This document shows positions 24,026 through 35,295 of a stretch of DNA of 64,000 nt, in pieces (position 1 is the first letter of the stretch; every line of letters starts with the position of its first letter). The DNA lies in NCBI RefSeq assembly GCF_020520425.1, contig NC_079491.1, positions 3,348,001 through 3,412,000 on the forward strand, in the 5' to 3' direction. The notes beneath the pieces were generated by a model. The model was not told the origin of the DNA and ran no database searches. It saw nothing but the letters and a program-made list of their open reading frames with translations. The DNA comes from Spinacia oleracea. Lineage: Eukaryota; Streptophyta; Magnoliopsida; Caryophyllales; Amaranthaceae. The position numbers were made by a program, and so were the translations under genes.

Positions 24026-26640
24026 AAACCTAAGTTTCTCTATGCCTTTATCAGAAGATGACTCCTTCACTTTCTCAGAATTTGTTCCCCTGCCATTTGC
24101 GCCATTTGAATTACGTTCAGACGTTCAGTCAACCGAGAAAATTCATCCTCCACCTCTGGTGGGTTGATCACCACTTTCTGCACATGAGCCTTCTGTTGCT
24201 GCTCCTCAGTAGGTATAGATGATTTCTTCTTCAATTCTGGAACATCAACACACAATATAAGTGGAAAAATGAAAGACTATTTTTCACTTATTATACATAC
24301 AGGAGTTCCTCTAACATAAAAAGAAAAATGCAAAACTTCAAATCATATACATGACAACAGAAATGCAAAAACTGGAGCTATATCTAAGCAGCATATGGAT
24401 TATGATAGATCTTACTTGAAGAAGTACGATGTCTAGACTTTTCTTCTTCAGACCCACTTTTGCTGCTTGTCGTTTCACTGTCACTGGCACGTAAGCTTTC
24501 AGGACTCCTGGAAACAGTAATGGAAAGTAGAGCATCATTATACAAGATAACTAATAGAAAACATGACGAAAGACGGCTTATCATATACACACCTTTCAGA
24601 ATTGTGCCCAGATTTCTTCCTATTACGTCGACTTCTCTTGCTTCTTTTTCGTACTCGCCTTCCATCACTGGAAGAACTGAAGTCAGATAAGGAGGCATTT
24701 GACTCTGAACCAGAAGAATCGGATTCTGAATCAGATTGATCTGATGACGAGCTACTATTACGTTGACTTCTCTTCCTCTTCTTTCTCCTCCTGTCTTTGG
24801 GAGATCTCTTACGCCGTCCTCTACCTTTGCCATCTGAGTTATCGTCAGAACTTGGAAGTTTTTTCAACTTTTTTACTTTCCCTAAAAGAGATATTCATAA
24901 ACAGTGCCAAGTCAAGCTAAAGTAGATAAAATAAGCAGCAGAATAACAAATGGATCCCGTATTCACATATTTCTAATCTCACCTTTCTCTGGCATAACAG
25001 CAGATTCATTTTTACCAGAAGAAACTTCACCACAATCAACTATTTTGACTTGTTCAGTAGGTCGTCCCTCTGAAGTTCCAAACTGTTCCATTTTCTTCAC
25101 AACCTTCATTTCTTCCACAACCTTTCCAAAGACAACATGCTTCCTGCCATATGATAGGTCAAACATCCATCATTTCCAGGCTTCCAGCACATCACATATG
25201 GCCACAATCATCATAAAGTTTGAGGAAAAAGAGTGAAGATTGACATGTACCCATCAAGATGATAATCTTCAGCCTCAGCAATTAGTCGTTTTGCTTAGTC
25301 AGATAGTGCTCCCTATATGAACTGGAGTCAGCAATGGTACATAAGCACTGGAAGCATGTCATATTCACTGGAGTCAGCAATGGTATATAAGCACTGGTAG
25401 CATGTCATATCCTTCTACATAAATGTCCAATGAACAGAATAGGGCTTGGTCAAACCAATTAAAAGTTAGAAACAAGCATCACAAATTCATTTTCTACCCA
25501 GAAGCATCACTCTGGACTTGCAAGATAGTCCAGATTTTACTAAGCATCGCTAGAATCAATTGACGCAAAACCAGCTACATCAAAGTTACAAGACTTACAA
25601 CTCAGGCTTATACCAACATGGTAAAGTAATCAAGATCGTTTCTGTTCCATCGTGCACAAAGAGGAACAAAAGCCACAGCTGAATTAGTGAATAGTGATTG
25701 ACCTCTGTCAAAATCACAATCTAGAGTAACTATCATTCAAACAGCTCTTAATAAAGAGGGCAACACATCTCCTAAAAGTTCATGTCATGCCATGGAAAAT
25801 GGATGGCATTGAAATGTTGACCCAACTTGGCAGTCACTTTAAATTACAAAGTGAATGCCACCATATATTTCAACCAAAGGCTAGCTGAATTTCCCAGAAA
25901 AAAAATCGGTCTCCTTGCGGATTAAGAAAGAATCACGGACCGCGACAGTAAGTATAACAAATTTGATCTATATCAACCAGGTTCAAACAATCACTTCTAC
26001 AAACTCTCAACAAATAACAAGACTGAAACTCAATGAACAAACACCCACTAAGATGCAACTCAAAAAAAGAACCCTTTTATTTCCTCTCTATTCTAGATTA
26101 ATTCTATTTAAACCCCACATATGATTGTTAAGAAACTATAAAAACAAAGAACTAAGCTTATAAGTAACGAGGAAGAGCTAGCTTAATTTGAGGCAATTAT
26201 CAAAAAGGGAGCAATGTCTGAAAGATATAACTATCCAAGCTATACATATCAACAAACAACAGCAATAATCCGCAATTTCAGAGCCATTGGTGGAGAAAAC
26301 CCTAAACCCTTAAAACCCCAAACCCCAGCAAGGAAAAATTGAGTTTGAAAATCAAATTCAAAAAGAAGTTAAAGCATGAGTTTCAACCCCGAATTTAGCA
26401 TTGTTTGCCAAACGGAAACAGACGAACAAAATCTTCAATAATTCATGCAAATTATAAGCTTAAAATAGCATAAAAGGAATAAATAACAAAGAATTGATTT
26501 TAGAGTAAGGGGTAGAAGGGTTACCTTTGATCGGAGAGAAGGAGTGTTTCACGATTTCAGGGAAGATGAGGAAATGCGTTGAAAGTGTCGAAAAACATCA
26601 ACACAGAATTGCAAACAGTAAGAGCTCCACTGAATTCCTA
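24026..26640 (-). pseudogene. Truncated CYP63 duplicate lacking the PPIase exons
   Basis: Exon equivalents are 24030-24236 (exon 10), 24416-24507 (exon 9), 24593-24881 (exon 8), 24983-25143 (exon 7) and a leader exon ending at 26525. Introns are retained. A deletion joins sequence equivalent to base 7220 directly to base 9312 (junction near 25260), removing exons 1-6 and hence the catalytic core. Exons 7-9 keep frame and splice sites; exon 8 differs by a 72-bp in-frame loss. Exon 10 has an 8-bp insertion (repeat of CTGAACGT) that shifts frame to a nearby stop. An ORF could start at the Met of [15 protein letters not shown] in exon 7 and yield only an SR-rich protein. Exons 11-13 are absent. 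The 3' side meets the PB1-like gene. Confidence 0.88.
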
Positions 26641-26698
26641 ATTTCTTTCATTTTTCTATTTATACTCAATTCTGCTTAACTCCCAAGTTTGTTTTTTT

Positions 26699-27250
26699 TT
26701 GTTTTTTGTTTTTTTTTTTTGTTTTGTTTTGACATGGGAGTTCTTTCATTTTTCTATTTATATATTATTCTCAATTATGCGTAACTCCCAATTCAAGTTA
26801 GAAAAAGATCTGCGTAACATTGTTAAGCCGTTTTTAAAAGTGTTAATTTTATCGAGGATTGTGATTTTAGTTAGAGTATATGATTTATATAGAGGTGATC
26901 AAATTTCTAAGTTGAAAAAATAAATAAATTATATGGTGAATTAATATTAAGTGTTATAGAAGGAGATGAAATAGTAGAGGTTGAATATGAATTCAATGGT
27001 GAATTGATGATGGATGAGGAAGATGAAGCAGAAGATGTGTTGAAGTTGTGAAATGCTTCGTATAACAAATAACAACATGAAAAATTGGAAAAAAAAATTA
27101 AAAAAATTAAAAAATTAAAAATCCATGGATGAAAGAAGGAGGTAACACGTGTCATCTAACAAAAAAAATTCATGGATGAAAGAAGGAGATGACATGCGTC
27201 ATCTAATCATGTATGGTTATCTTTTTTTAGATACTAGGTATATATTCTTT
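26699..27250. other. Copy-B-specific AT-rich insertion region
   Basis: T-rich runs, then short direct repeats (ATGAAAGAAGGAG at 27128 and 27176). The flanks align to copy A but this stretch does not. No gene is seen. Confidence 0.45.
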
Positions 27251-27482
27251 AGGAAATGTACTCTTTGTGAGGGCATGGAGTTTTTAACCGTTAGGCGAAA
27301 ACCATCGATACCCGACTTTATCGATTATGGAGTACGGAGTATTTTTATTTTCTCATTTCTTTTCTAGTTGCAACGTTTTGAATTTTACGCTTGTATCTCT
27401 AATTATGAAAGTTGTTAAAAGTTGGTATTGTGAAAATCTAAATCCAAATTAATCTAATAAGATCGCACATGCGTATGTTTTA

Positions 27483-28025
27483 GGGGGCGTTGGTAGGGTA
27501 TCTTCAAGAAAAGGAAAGAAAATTATGAGTTTTCATTCCATTTGTTGTTGTTTGTTTGGTGGTTTTTGTCATTCTCTTTACCCCAAATCCCTCTACAATA
27601 ATACTCTACCCCCACCGGATTTTCCATTCTCTTTTTCTTGACCATCCTTTTATTTATTATTTATTATTTATTATTTATTATTTATTATTTATTATTTATT
27701 ATTTATTATTTATTATTTATTATTTATTATTTATTATTTATTATTTATTATTTATTATTTATTATTTATTATTTATTATTTATTATTTATTATTTATTAT
27801 TTATTATTTATTATTTATTATTTATTATTTATTATTTATTATTTATTATTTATTATTTATTACAGATTATTTATTATTTATTCAGTTCAGTTAAAGTTAT
27901 TTGAGAGAGGGGAGAAGAATGGGGAAACCAAAAACCATTTTTTAACAAAGGGTTTTCTTTCCTTTCCCCTTGTTTCCCTTTCCATTTTCCCCTTCCTTTT
28001 TCCCCTTTATGAACCAAACGACCCC
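27483..28025. mobile_element. PIF/Harbinger-like MITE containing a heptamer microsatellite
   Basis: The ends GGGGGCGTTGGT and inverted GGGGTCGTTTGGT are flanked by TTA (27480-27482 and 28026-28028). Copy A (near 11150) reads TTTTAGTTTATG without the insert, an empty site. Inside, 27651-27862 is about 30 copies of the heptamer TTATTTA. Confidence 0.75.
27651..27862. repeat. (TTATTTA)n microsatellite, about 30 copies
   Basis: A perfect 7-bp tandem repeat. Its open reading frames (IIYYLLF repeats) are an artefact of the period. Confidence 0.97.
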
Positions 28026-28100
28026 TTAATTTATATATAATCATCAGAGTCGGTTAAAGATAAATATATAAACAATTCAAAATTCTATATGTTGCAACTA

Positions 28101-28202
28101 GAGATGGCTAATGGGTCAGGTTTGACCAAACCCACCCTGACACAACCCATATTGGATCACATGGGTCGGACCCACTTATGACCCATGATATAACCCGCCC
28201 GA
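28101..28202. repeat. Left part of a GGGTC-rich repeat interrupted by the CACTA element
   Basis: Words such as GGATCACATGGGTCGGACCC continue after the CACTA right end (40278 onward: GTGTTGTGGGTCGG, then CGACCCACCCAACCC). The CACTA element therefore inserted into an older repeat, duplicating CGA. Confidence 0.6.
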
Positions 28203-28228
28203 CACTAGTGGAAAAAGGCTTATTTGCA

Positions 28229-28497
28229 TCCCCGCATTTGCCACGCCATTCTAAACATGTGACGCAAATGACAATTTTTAGCATAAAATTTAGTCATTTG
28301 CGTCGCAGCTTTGTTAAACTGCGACGCAAATGACTCTAGGATGCCCCCCAGAGTCATTTGCGTCGCAGATTAGTAAAACTGCGACGCAATTAACTCAATC
28401 AAGTGCGTCGCAGATTTACTAATCTGCGACGCAAATGACTCTGGGGGGCATCCTAGAGTCATTTGCGTCGCAGTTTAGTAATTCTGCGACGCAAATG
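28229..28497. repeat. CACTA left subterminal palindromic repeats
   Basis: About eight copies of TTTGCGTCGCAG or its inverse are arranged as hairpins. A larger palindrome is centred near 28396, with arms GACTCTAGGATGCCCCCCAG and its inverse. These are the likely transposase-binding sites. Confidence 0.9.
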
Positions 28498-28539
28498 ATG
28501 TTTTGTATTTTTTCTAAAATGCGATATTCCACAGCGCGC

Positions 28540-29380
28540 GACCTAAATTGAAACCCAATTGCAAAAGCTTCACCCCTCACTGCTTCAATTCCTTCCTCCA
28601 ACTTCCTCGGCCTTCCTCGTCCTCCGCCGTCAACCTCGTCCTCCGCCGTCAACCTCCGTCTTCCTCGACCTGCTGTTCGTCTTCCTGCCGCGTCAACCTC
28701 CTCTTCGCACAGCTCATTGTCCTCCAACTTCCTGCTCGTCGCCGCCCCCTGATCGTCGTTCAACCCCCGGCCTCTTCACAGGTCACTGTCGCCGCTGCTT
28801 GCTAACGCCGTCGGCTGCCACGCCGCTGGCCCTCCTCTCTTCAATTGCTCCATCGATTAATTAGGTACATTTAAATTTTATTTTGTGGATATTATTTAAT
28901 TGAATTTTAATTGTGCATTTTAATTATAATTGTGGATATTATGTTTGAATTTTAATGGTACATTTTAGTTGAATTTTAAGATTGAATTTTAATTGTGGAT
29001 ATTATTTAATTGAATTTTAATTGTGCACATTTAAGATTTAGGTTTTGTTGAATTTTAATTGTAGTTTTTGGTGAATTGTAATAGTTGGTTTTGTTGAAAT
29101 TATTTGTTTATTACAATTAGGTTTTGTTGAATTAAGGTTATGAAATGAATTTTTGGGTTTGTTTAGGTTTATGAGATGGTTTGTGTAGGTTATGAAATGA
29201 TGTTTTGGGTTTGCTACAAAATTCGGGTTTGTGAATTTGTGATGTGAAATGAATTGTACTATGGGAACTTGTTATTAGTTATGGTAGGTTTTGTTGGAAG
29301 CCATGGATTTATAATGATATGAATAGCCTAGTTTATATTCTAACCTTTGACAAAATTTGGTCATATTGTTTTATCTTTAG
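28540..29380 (+). promoter_or_regulatory. Probable leader exon and leader intron of the TNP2 gene
   Basis: A pyrimidine-rich segment (about 28540-28864) with CCTCCGCCGTCAACCTC repeats ends at donor TTAG|GTACAT. An AT-rich stretch follows to acceptor TTTATCTTTAG at 29380, ten bases before the transposase ATG. The start of transcription is not determined. Confidence 0.55.
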
Positions 29381-29389
29381 TGGTTGAAA

Positions 29390-32300
29390 ATGGATCGGAG
29401 TTGGATGTATGGTAGTAAACGATTTTCTACAAGGTTCTTACAAGGGATTCAAGAGTTCATTAAGGTTGCCTTGAAACATCAATCAGAACATGAATCAAGT
29501 TTAATTCTGTGTCCTTGTTGTGATTGCAATAATTCAAGGGGGTATCGGGATATTGATGATATTGTTGATCACATAGTTCGTCGCGGTTTTAAGGGTAACT
29601 ACACGACGTGGACATGGCATGGTGAGAGCATAGATCATGGGGCAAGTTCTAGTATGCCGAGCTCGAGTCAGCATAATCATTGTGATAATGGTGATGATAA
29701 TGAAATTGAGGATGATATTGGTGTTGAAAGTGAGGAAGAAGAGGAGAAAGATAGGATAGATGATATGATGCATGATGTGGAAGACCATCATTTCGTTGAG
29801 CGTCCCCATATGTATGATAGTATAATCAAAGCTTCCGCAACACCATTATATCCTGGTTCTACACAAACTGTACTTGGTGCCGTCATCGAATATTTCAACT
29901 TAAAGGTGGAAAACGGTTGGACCAACAAGAGTTTTTCACAGTTTTTGGAGGCCACGTCTGGTAATCTTCCTGAAGGAAACAAACTTCCAAGGTCTAACTA
30001 TGAGGCCCAGAAGCTTATGTGTCCTTTGGGTATGGATTATGAGAAGATACACGCGTGTCCAAATGATTGCGTGTTGTATCGAAAGCAGTATGCAAATCTG
30101 CATGAGTGTCCAAGATGCGGATTGTCCCGTTACAAGATCGTGGAGAATGATGCAACATCAACTAAGAAGAAACCTTCTCCGGCTAAGGTGCTTTGGTATC
30201 TTCCAATTATACCAAGATTTAAGCGCCTTTTCTCAGAAGAGAAAACTGCAAAACTCTTGAGGTGGCATGCCGAGGGGAGGAAGAAAGATGGGTTAATGAG
30301 GCATCCTGCTGATTCTCCACAATGGAGGAACATTGATCGAAAGTACAAGGTCTTTAGGGAAGAAGTTCGGAATCTCAGGCTTGGTCTTTGCACGGATGGA
30401 ATGAACCCATTTGGGACACTTAGTACCCAATATAGCACTTGGCCGGTTCTTCTCACCATATACAATTTGCCTCCTTGGTTATGCATGAAGCGTAGATACA
30501 TCATGTTGTCGCTCTTAATCTCTGGGCCTAAACAACCCGGAAATGACATAGATGTGTATCTAGAGCCACTCATTGAAGATTTGAAATTGTTGTGGGATGA
30601 AGGGGTGTTGATGTTTGATGCATACACCAAAACCAATTTCACTTTACGTGCCATGATTTTTTGTACGATAAATGATTTCCCGGCTTATGGAAATTTGTCA
30701 GGGTATTCTGTAAAGGGAAAGAAGGCATGTCCAGTTTGTCATGATGATTTGGTCTCGAGGCGCCTAAAATTTTGTGGGAAAGATGTGTACATGGATTACC
30801 GGATGTATCTTCCTGAAGATCATCCATTTCGAAAAGAGAAGGAAGCTTTTAATGGAGAATTGGAGATGAGAGAAGCTCCTGCCCCCTTATGTGCGTGTGA
30901 GGTTTATGAACGGGTTAAAGACATTGAGACAGAGTTTGGTAAGCCTTATAAAGGTCAGCCAAGTGGTGGTTACAAGAAGAGGTCTATCTTTTGGGATCTC
31001 CCATATTGGAGAGATTTGGAAGTTAGGCATTGTTTGGATGTAATGCATATTGAGAAAAATGTTTGTGATGCCATTGTTGGGACATTGTTGAATATGCAAG
31101 GGAAAACGAAGGATGGGCCTAAAGTTAGACAAGATATGGCTGCTATGGGTCGCTCCGAGTTGGCACCTCAAGAAAGGGGAAAACGCTGGTACCTTCCCCC
31201 AGCTTGTTTCACCTTGTCTAAAAAGGAGAAAGTTAGCTTTTGTGAGTCTTTGCATGGCTTAAAGGTCCCTGCCGGTTACTCTTCAAATTTTCGTAGACTT
31301 GTGTCCATGTCTGACTTGAAATTAGTTGGAATGAAATCTCATGATTGTCACGTGTTGATGCAACAATTGCTGCCGGTTGCAATTCGAGGGATATTGCCGC
31401 CACAAGTGAGGTATACCATTACAAGATTGTGTTTCTTTTTCAACACAATTTGTAGCAAGGTGATCAATCCAACAATACTGGATGATTTGCAGGCTGATGT
31501 ACTTGAGACCATGTGTCGGTTTGAAAAGTATTTTCCGCCATCATTCTTTGACATGATGCCTCATTTGATTATTCATCTTGTTCGTGAAATTAAGCTTTGT
31601 GGGCCAGTTTGTATGAGGTACATGTATCCCTTTGAACGGGAAATGGGTACCTTGAAAAATAGAGTGATGAATCCGGCCAAACCTGAAGCTAGTATTGTCC
31701 AACGAACCGTCGCGGAGGAAGTTGCTGCATGGGTTTCTCAATATATGGCACGTTTGAAAGAAGTCGGAGTACCAAAGTCTAGACATGATGGGAGACTTGG
31801 GGGTCAAGGTACAATTGGCAAGAAAAGGATATCAATCAGTTCTGAAATGATGTGTAAGGTTGAGCTGTTTGTGGTGCAAAGTCTTAGTGAAGTCCATCCA
31901 TACGTGGCTGAGCACATGAACTTTCTTAGAGAGCAATATCCTTCAAAAAATGGTCCTCAACTGATAAAAGAGCATAATCGTTCATTCCTCACATGGTTCA
32001 AGCGTCGAGTGATGGATCAATTTTCCGACACGCCTAATGAGGTATCTGACATGGTGAGATGGTTGGCATATGGTCCTAAATGTCAAGTCATATCTTATGA
32101 GGGGTACGACATCAATGGCTATTCTTTTTACACGAAGCGACAAGATGACAAAACGACGATGCAAAATAGTGGTGTTACGGCAATATGTTTGTCTTCAGAG
32201 TATGCTAGTGTAAAAGATAGAACACTTGTAGATAAGACGAACTCTTACTATGGAGTCATTGAAGAAATATTAGAGTTGGAATATAAGTATTTTAAGATTC

Positions 32301-32659
32301 CTCTATTCCGGTGCAAGTGGGTTGATATTAGTCGCGGTGTCAAAAAGGATGAACATGGGTACCTGACACTTGTAAACTTTAGTCGAGTTGGGCATCTTGC
32401 AGATCCTTTCATATTAGCATCACAGGCAAAACAAATCTTTTACATGGTTGACCCTGCCGATCGTAGTTGGTCAGTTGTTCTGGAAGGCAAAAGAAGAATA
32501 CTTGGCGTTGAGGATGTAGATGATGAAGAAGAGTATGATGAGCAGTTTAATGAGATTCCACCTTCCTCCTGGCATATCCCTCAAATGATTGACGATGTTG
32601 ACATGAGTTATACACGCCGAGATCATGATGAAGGATTTTATGTTGAAAAAGAGAAATAG
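29390..32659 (+). CDS. TNP2-type CACTA transposase (TNPD), 1,089 aa
   Basis: A single open frame runs from ATG at 29390 to TAG at 32657-32659. Residues 1-75 (DRSWMYGSKRFSTRFLQGI, CPCCDCNN) form the transposase-associated domain. Residues ~209-430 form the TNP2 core, with CPNDCVLYRKQYANLHECP, LRLGLCTDGMNPFG (an acidic catalytic candidate), IYNLPPWLCMKRRYIMLSLL and TINDFPAYGNLSGYSVKGKK followed by CPVC. Residues ~640-760 (HDCHVLMQQLLPVAIRGILP) match DUF4218 and ~950-1025 (YYGVIEEILELEYKYFKIPL) match DUF4216. This is the usual order and length for plant En/Spm-type transposases. It cuts at the element ends, probably with the second protein bound to the subterminal repeats. An alternative upstream TTG is not needed. 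No frameshift or stop is seen. Confidence 0.95.
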   Translation: MDRSWMYGSKRFSTRFLQGIQEFIKVALKHQSEHESSLILCPCCDCNNSRGYRDIDDIVDHIVRRGFKGNYTTWTWHGESIDHGASSSMPSSSQHNHCDNGDDNEIEDDIGVESEEEEEKDRIDDMMHDVEDHHFVERPHMYDSIIKASATPLYPGSTQTVLGAVIEYFNLKVENGWTNKSFSQFLEATSGNLPEGNKLPRSNYEAQKLMCPLGMDYEKIHACPNDCVLYRKQYANLHECPRCGLSRYKIVENDATSTKKKPSPAKVLWYLPIIPRFKRLFSEEKTAKLLRWHAEGRKKDGLMRHPADSPQWRNIDRKYKVFREEVRNLRLGLCTDGMNPFGTLSTQYSTWPVLLTIYNLPPWLCMKRRYIMLSLLISGPKQPGNDIDVYLEPLIEDLKLLWDEGVLMFDAYTKTNFTLRAMIFCTINDFPAYGNLSGYSVKGKKACPVCHDDLVSRRLKFCGKDVYMDYRMYLPEDHPFRKEKEAFNGELEMREAPAPLCACEVYERVKDIETEFGKPYKGQPSGGYKKRSIFWDLPYWRDLEVRHCLDVMHIEKNVCDAIVGTLLNMQGKTKDGPKVRQDMAAMGRSELAPQERGKRWYLPPACFTLSKKEKVSFCESLHGLKVPAGYSSNFRRLVSMSDLKLVGMKSHDCHVLMQQLLPVAIRGILPPQVRYTITRLCFFFNTICSKVINPTILDDLQADVLETMCRFEKYFPPSFFDMMPHLIIHLVREIKLCGPVCMRYMYPFEREMGTLKNRVMNPAKPEASIVQRTVAEEVAAWVSQYMARLKEVGVPKSRHDGRLGGQGTIGKKRISISSEMMCKVELFVVQSLSEVHPYVAEHMNFLREQYPSKNGPQLIKEHNRSFLTWFKRRVMDQFSDTPNEVSDMVRWLAYGPKCQVISYEGYDINGYSFYTKRQDDKTTMQNSGVTAICLSSEYASVKDRTLVDKTNSYYGVIEEILELEYKYFKIPLFRCKWVDISRGVKKDEHGYLTLVNFSRVGHLADPFILASQAKQIFYMVDPADRSWSVVLEGKRRILGVEDVDDEEEYDEQFNEIPPSSWHIPQMIDDVDMSYTRRDHDEGFYVEKEK

Positions 32660-32720
32660 TGAGATAGGTACTATTTTGGCAACTATTTTTTCACCAAGTT
32701 AATTTGTAGATTAGTTAAAA

Positions 32721-34502
32721 GTTGGGTTCGAAAATGTCATTTTTGCCTAAATATGTACTATAACGACCCAATTACCCTTAAATGTGGAATAATAGATTAT
32801 TACGAGGCTTAGAAAGTTATAACTATGCATATGAGACATGTAATAAGTTTGAAAACATTCCTTAGGTTCTTTGGTTCAAAGTTGGGTTCGAAAATGTCAT
32901 TTTTGCCTAAATATGTACTATAACGACCCAATTACCCTTAAATGTGGAATAATAGATTATTACGAGGCTTAGAAAGTTATAACTATGCATATGAGACATG
33001 TAATAAGTTTGAAAACATTCCTTAGGTTCTTTGGTTCAAAGTTGGGTTCGAAAATGTCATTTTTGCCTAAATATGTACTATAACGACCCAATTACCCTTA
33101 AATGTGGAATAATAGATTAGTACGAGGCTTAGAAAGTTATAACTATGCATATGAGACATGTAATAAGTTTGAAAACATTCCTTAGGTTCTTTGGTTCAAA
33201 GTTGGGTTCGAAAATGTCATTTTTGCCTAAATATGTACTATAACGACCCAATTACCCTTAAATGTGGAATAATAGATTATTACGAGGCTTAGAAAGTTAT
33301 AACTATGCATATGAGACATGTAATAAGTTTGAAAACATTCCTTAGGTTCTTTGGTTCAAAGTTGGGTTCGAAAACGTCATTTTTGCCTAAATATGTACTA
33401 TAACGACCCAATTACCCTTAAATGTGGAATAATAGATTATTACGAGGCTTAGAAAGTTATAACTATGCATATGAGACATGTAATAAGTTTGAAAACATTC
33501 CTTAGGTTCTTTGGTTAAAAGTTGGGTTCGAAAATGTCATTTTTGCCTAAATATGTACTATAACGACCCAATTACCCTTAAATGTGGAATAATAGATTAG
33601 TACGAGGCTTAGAAAGTTATAACTATGCATATGAGACATGTAATAAGTTTGAAAACATTCCTTAGGTTCTTTGGTTCAAAGTTGGGTTCGAAAATGTCAT
33701 TTTTGCCTAAATATGTACTATAACGACCCAATTACCCTTAAATGTGGAATAATAGATTATTACGAGGCTTAGAAAGTTATAACTATGCATATGAGACATG
33801 TAATAAGTTTGAAAACATTCCTTAGGTTCTTTGGTTCAAAGTTGGGTTCGAAAACGTCATTTTTGCCTAAATATGTACTATAACGACCCAATTACCCTTA
33901 AATGTGGAATAATAGATTATTACGAGGCTTAGAAAGTTATAACTATGCATATGAGACATGTAATAAGTTTGAAAACATTCCTTAGGTTCTTTGGTTAAAA
34001 GTTGGGTTCGAAAATGTCATTTTTGCCTAAATATGTACTATAACGACCCAATTACCCTTAAATGTGGAATAATAGATTAGTACGAGGCTTAGAAAGTTAT
34101 AACTATGCATATGAGACATGTAATAAGTTTGAAAACATTCCTTAGGTTCTTTGGTTCAAAGTTGGGTTCGAAAATGTCATTTTTGCCTAAATATGTACTA
34201 TAACGACCCAATTACCCTTAAATGTGGAATAATAGATTAGTACGAGGCTTAGAAAGTTATAACTATGCATATGAGACATGTAATAAGTTTGAAAACATTC
34301 CTTAGGTTCTTTGGTTCAAAGTTGGGTTCGAAAATGTCATTTTTGCCTAAATATGTACTATAACGACCCAATTACCCTTAAATGTGGAATAATAGATTAT
34401 TACGAGGCTTAGAAAGTTATAACTATGCATATGAGACATGTAATAAGTTTGAAAACATTCCTTAGGTTCTTTGGTTCAAAGTTGGGTTCGAAAACGTCAT
34501 TT
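32721..34502. repeat. 160-bp tandem array 1 inside the CACTA element (11 copies plus a partial)
   Basis: The word GTTGGGTTCGAAAA recurs every 160 bases from 32721 to 34481. Copies are nearly identical. Diagnostic changes (GATTAG versus GATTAT, AACGTC versus AATGTC, GGTTAAAAG versus GGTTCAAAG) recur with a three-unit period, so there is a 480-bp higher-order repeat over part of the array. It starts 61 bases after the transposase stop. Confidence 0.97.
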
Positions 34503-34616
34503 CAGGAGCTTGGTTGTGCTTTCTTTGTTGCTTAATCTTTAAAGAACAGTCTGTTTTTGGGTGGGTTTGTGGACCAAAATTTTGCATATTCAAATTCATT
34601 CCCCAGCATTTGTACA

Positions 34617-35222
34617 GAACTGATCAGAACTGACCAGTTCTATGCACTGATCTGCACAGCTCAGATCAGAACTGTGCAGATCAGTGCACAGAACTGGTCA
34701 GAACTGATCAGTTCTGTGCACTGATCTGCATAGTTCTGATCTGAGCTGTGCAGATCAGTGCACAGAACTGGTCAGCTCTGATCAGTTCTGTGCACTGATC
34801 TGCACAGCTCAGATCAGAACTGTGCAGATCAGTGCACAGAACTGATCAGAACTGACCAGTTCTGTGCACTGATCTGCACAGTTCTGATCTGAGCTGTGCA
34901 GATCAGTGCACAGAACTGATCAGCTCTGATCAGTTCTGTGCACTGATCTGCACAGTTCTGATCTGAGCTGTGCAGATCAGTGCACAGAACTGGTCAGCTC
35001 TGATCAGTTCTGTGCACTGATCTGCACAGTTCTGATCTGAGCTGTGCAGATCAGTGCACAGAACTGGTCAGCTCTGATCAGTTCTGTGCACTGATCTGCA
35101 CAGTTCTGATCTGAGCTGTGCAGATCAGTGCACAGAACTGATCAGTTCTGACCAGTTCTGTGCACTGATCTGCACAGTTCTGATCTGAGCTGTGCAGATC
35201 AGTGCACAGAACTGATCAGAAC
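34617..35222. repeat. 74-bp palindromic tandem array
   Basis: CAGTTCTGTGCACTGATCTG recurs at 34709, 34783, 34857, 34931, 35005, 35079 and 35153, each followed by its inverse (CAGATCAGTGCACAGAACTG). Every unit is itself an inverted repeat, so single strands could fold into a chain of hairpins. It lies between the two CACTA genes, ending about 75 bases before the second gene's ATG. Confidence 0.95.
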
Positions 35223-35295
35223 TTTATTTTTATTTTAAAATCCTGCTTTTGAAGGTATGTAATTTTAATGATTTTCCAATGCAGTAGCGTCAGGC

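Noticed and set aside
27556-27904. Two open frames encoding IIYYLLF repeats
   Set aside because: They are produced by the heptamer microsatellite, which has no stop in these frames. There is no protein-like composition outside it.
28419-28864. GC-rich frames on both strands near the CACTA left end
   Set aside because: They overlap palindromic subterminal repeats and a pyrimidine-rich leader. They are not conserved in protein style and end before the transposase gene.
29534-32164. Antisense and alternative-frame ORFs across the transposase gene
   Set aside because: All are shorter shadows of the 1,089-residue frame, which carries recognisable domains throughout.
32721-34502. Possible CRISPR-like array
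   Set aside because: The repeats are contiguous 160-bp units with no spacers, in a plant nuclear transposon.
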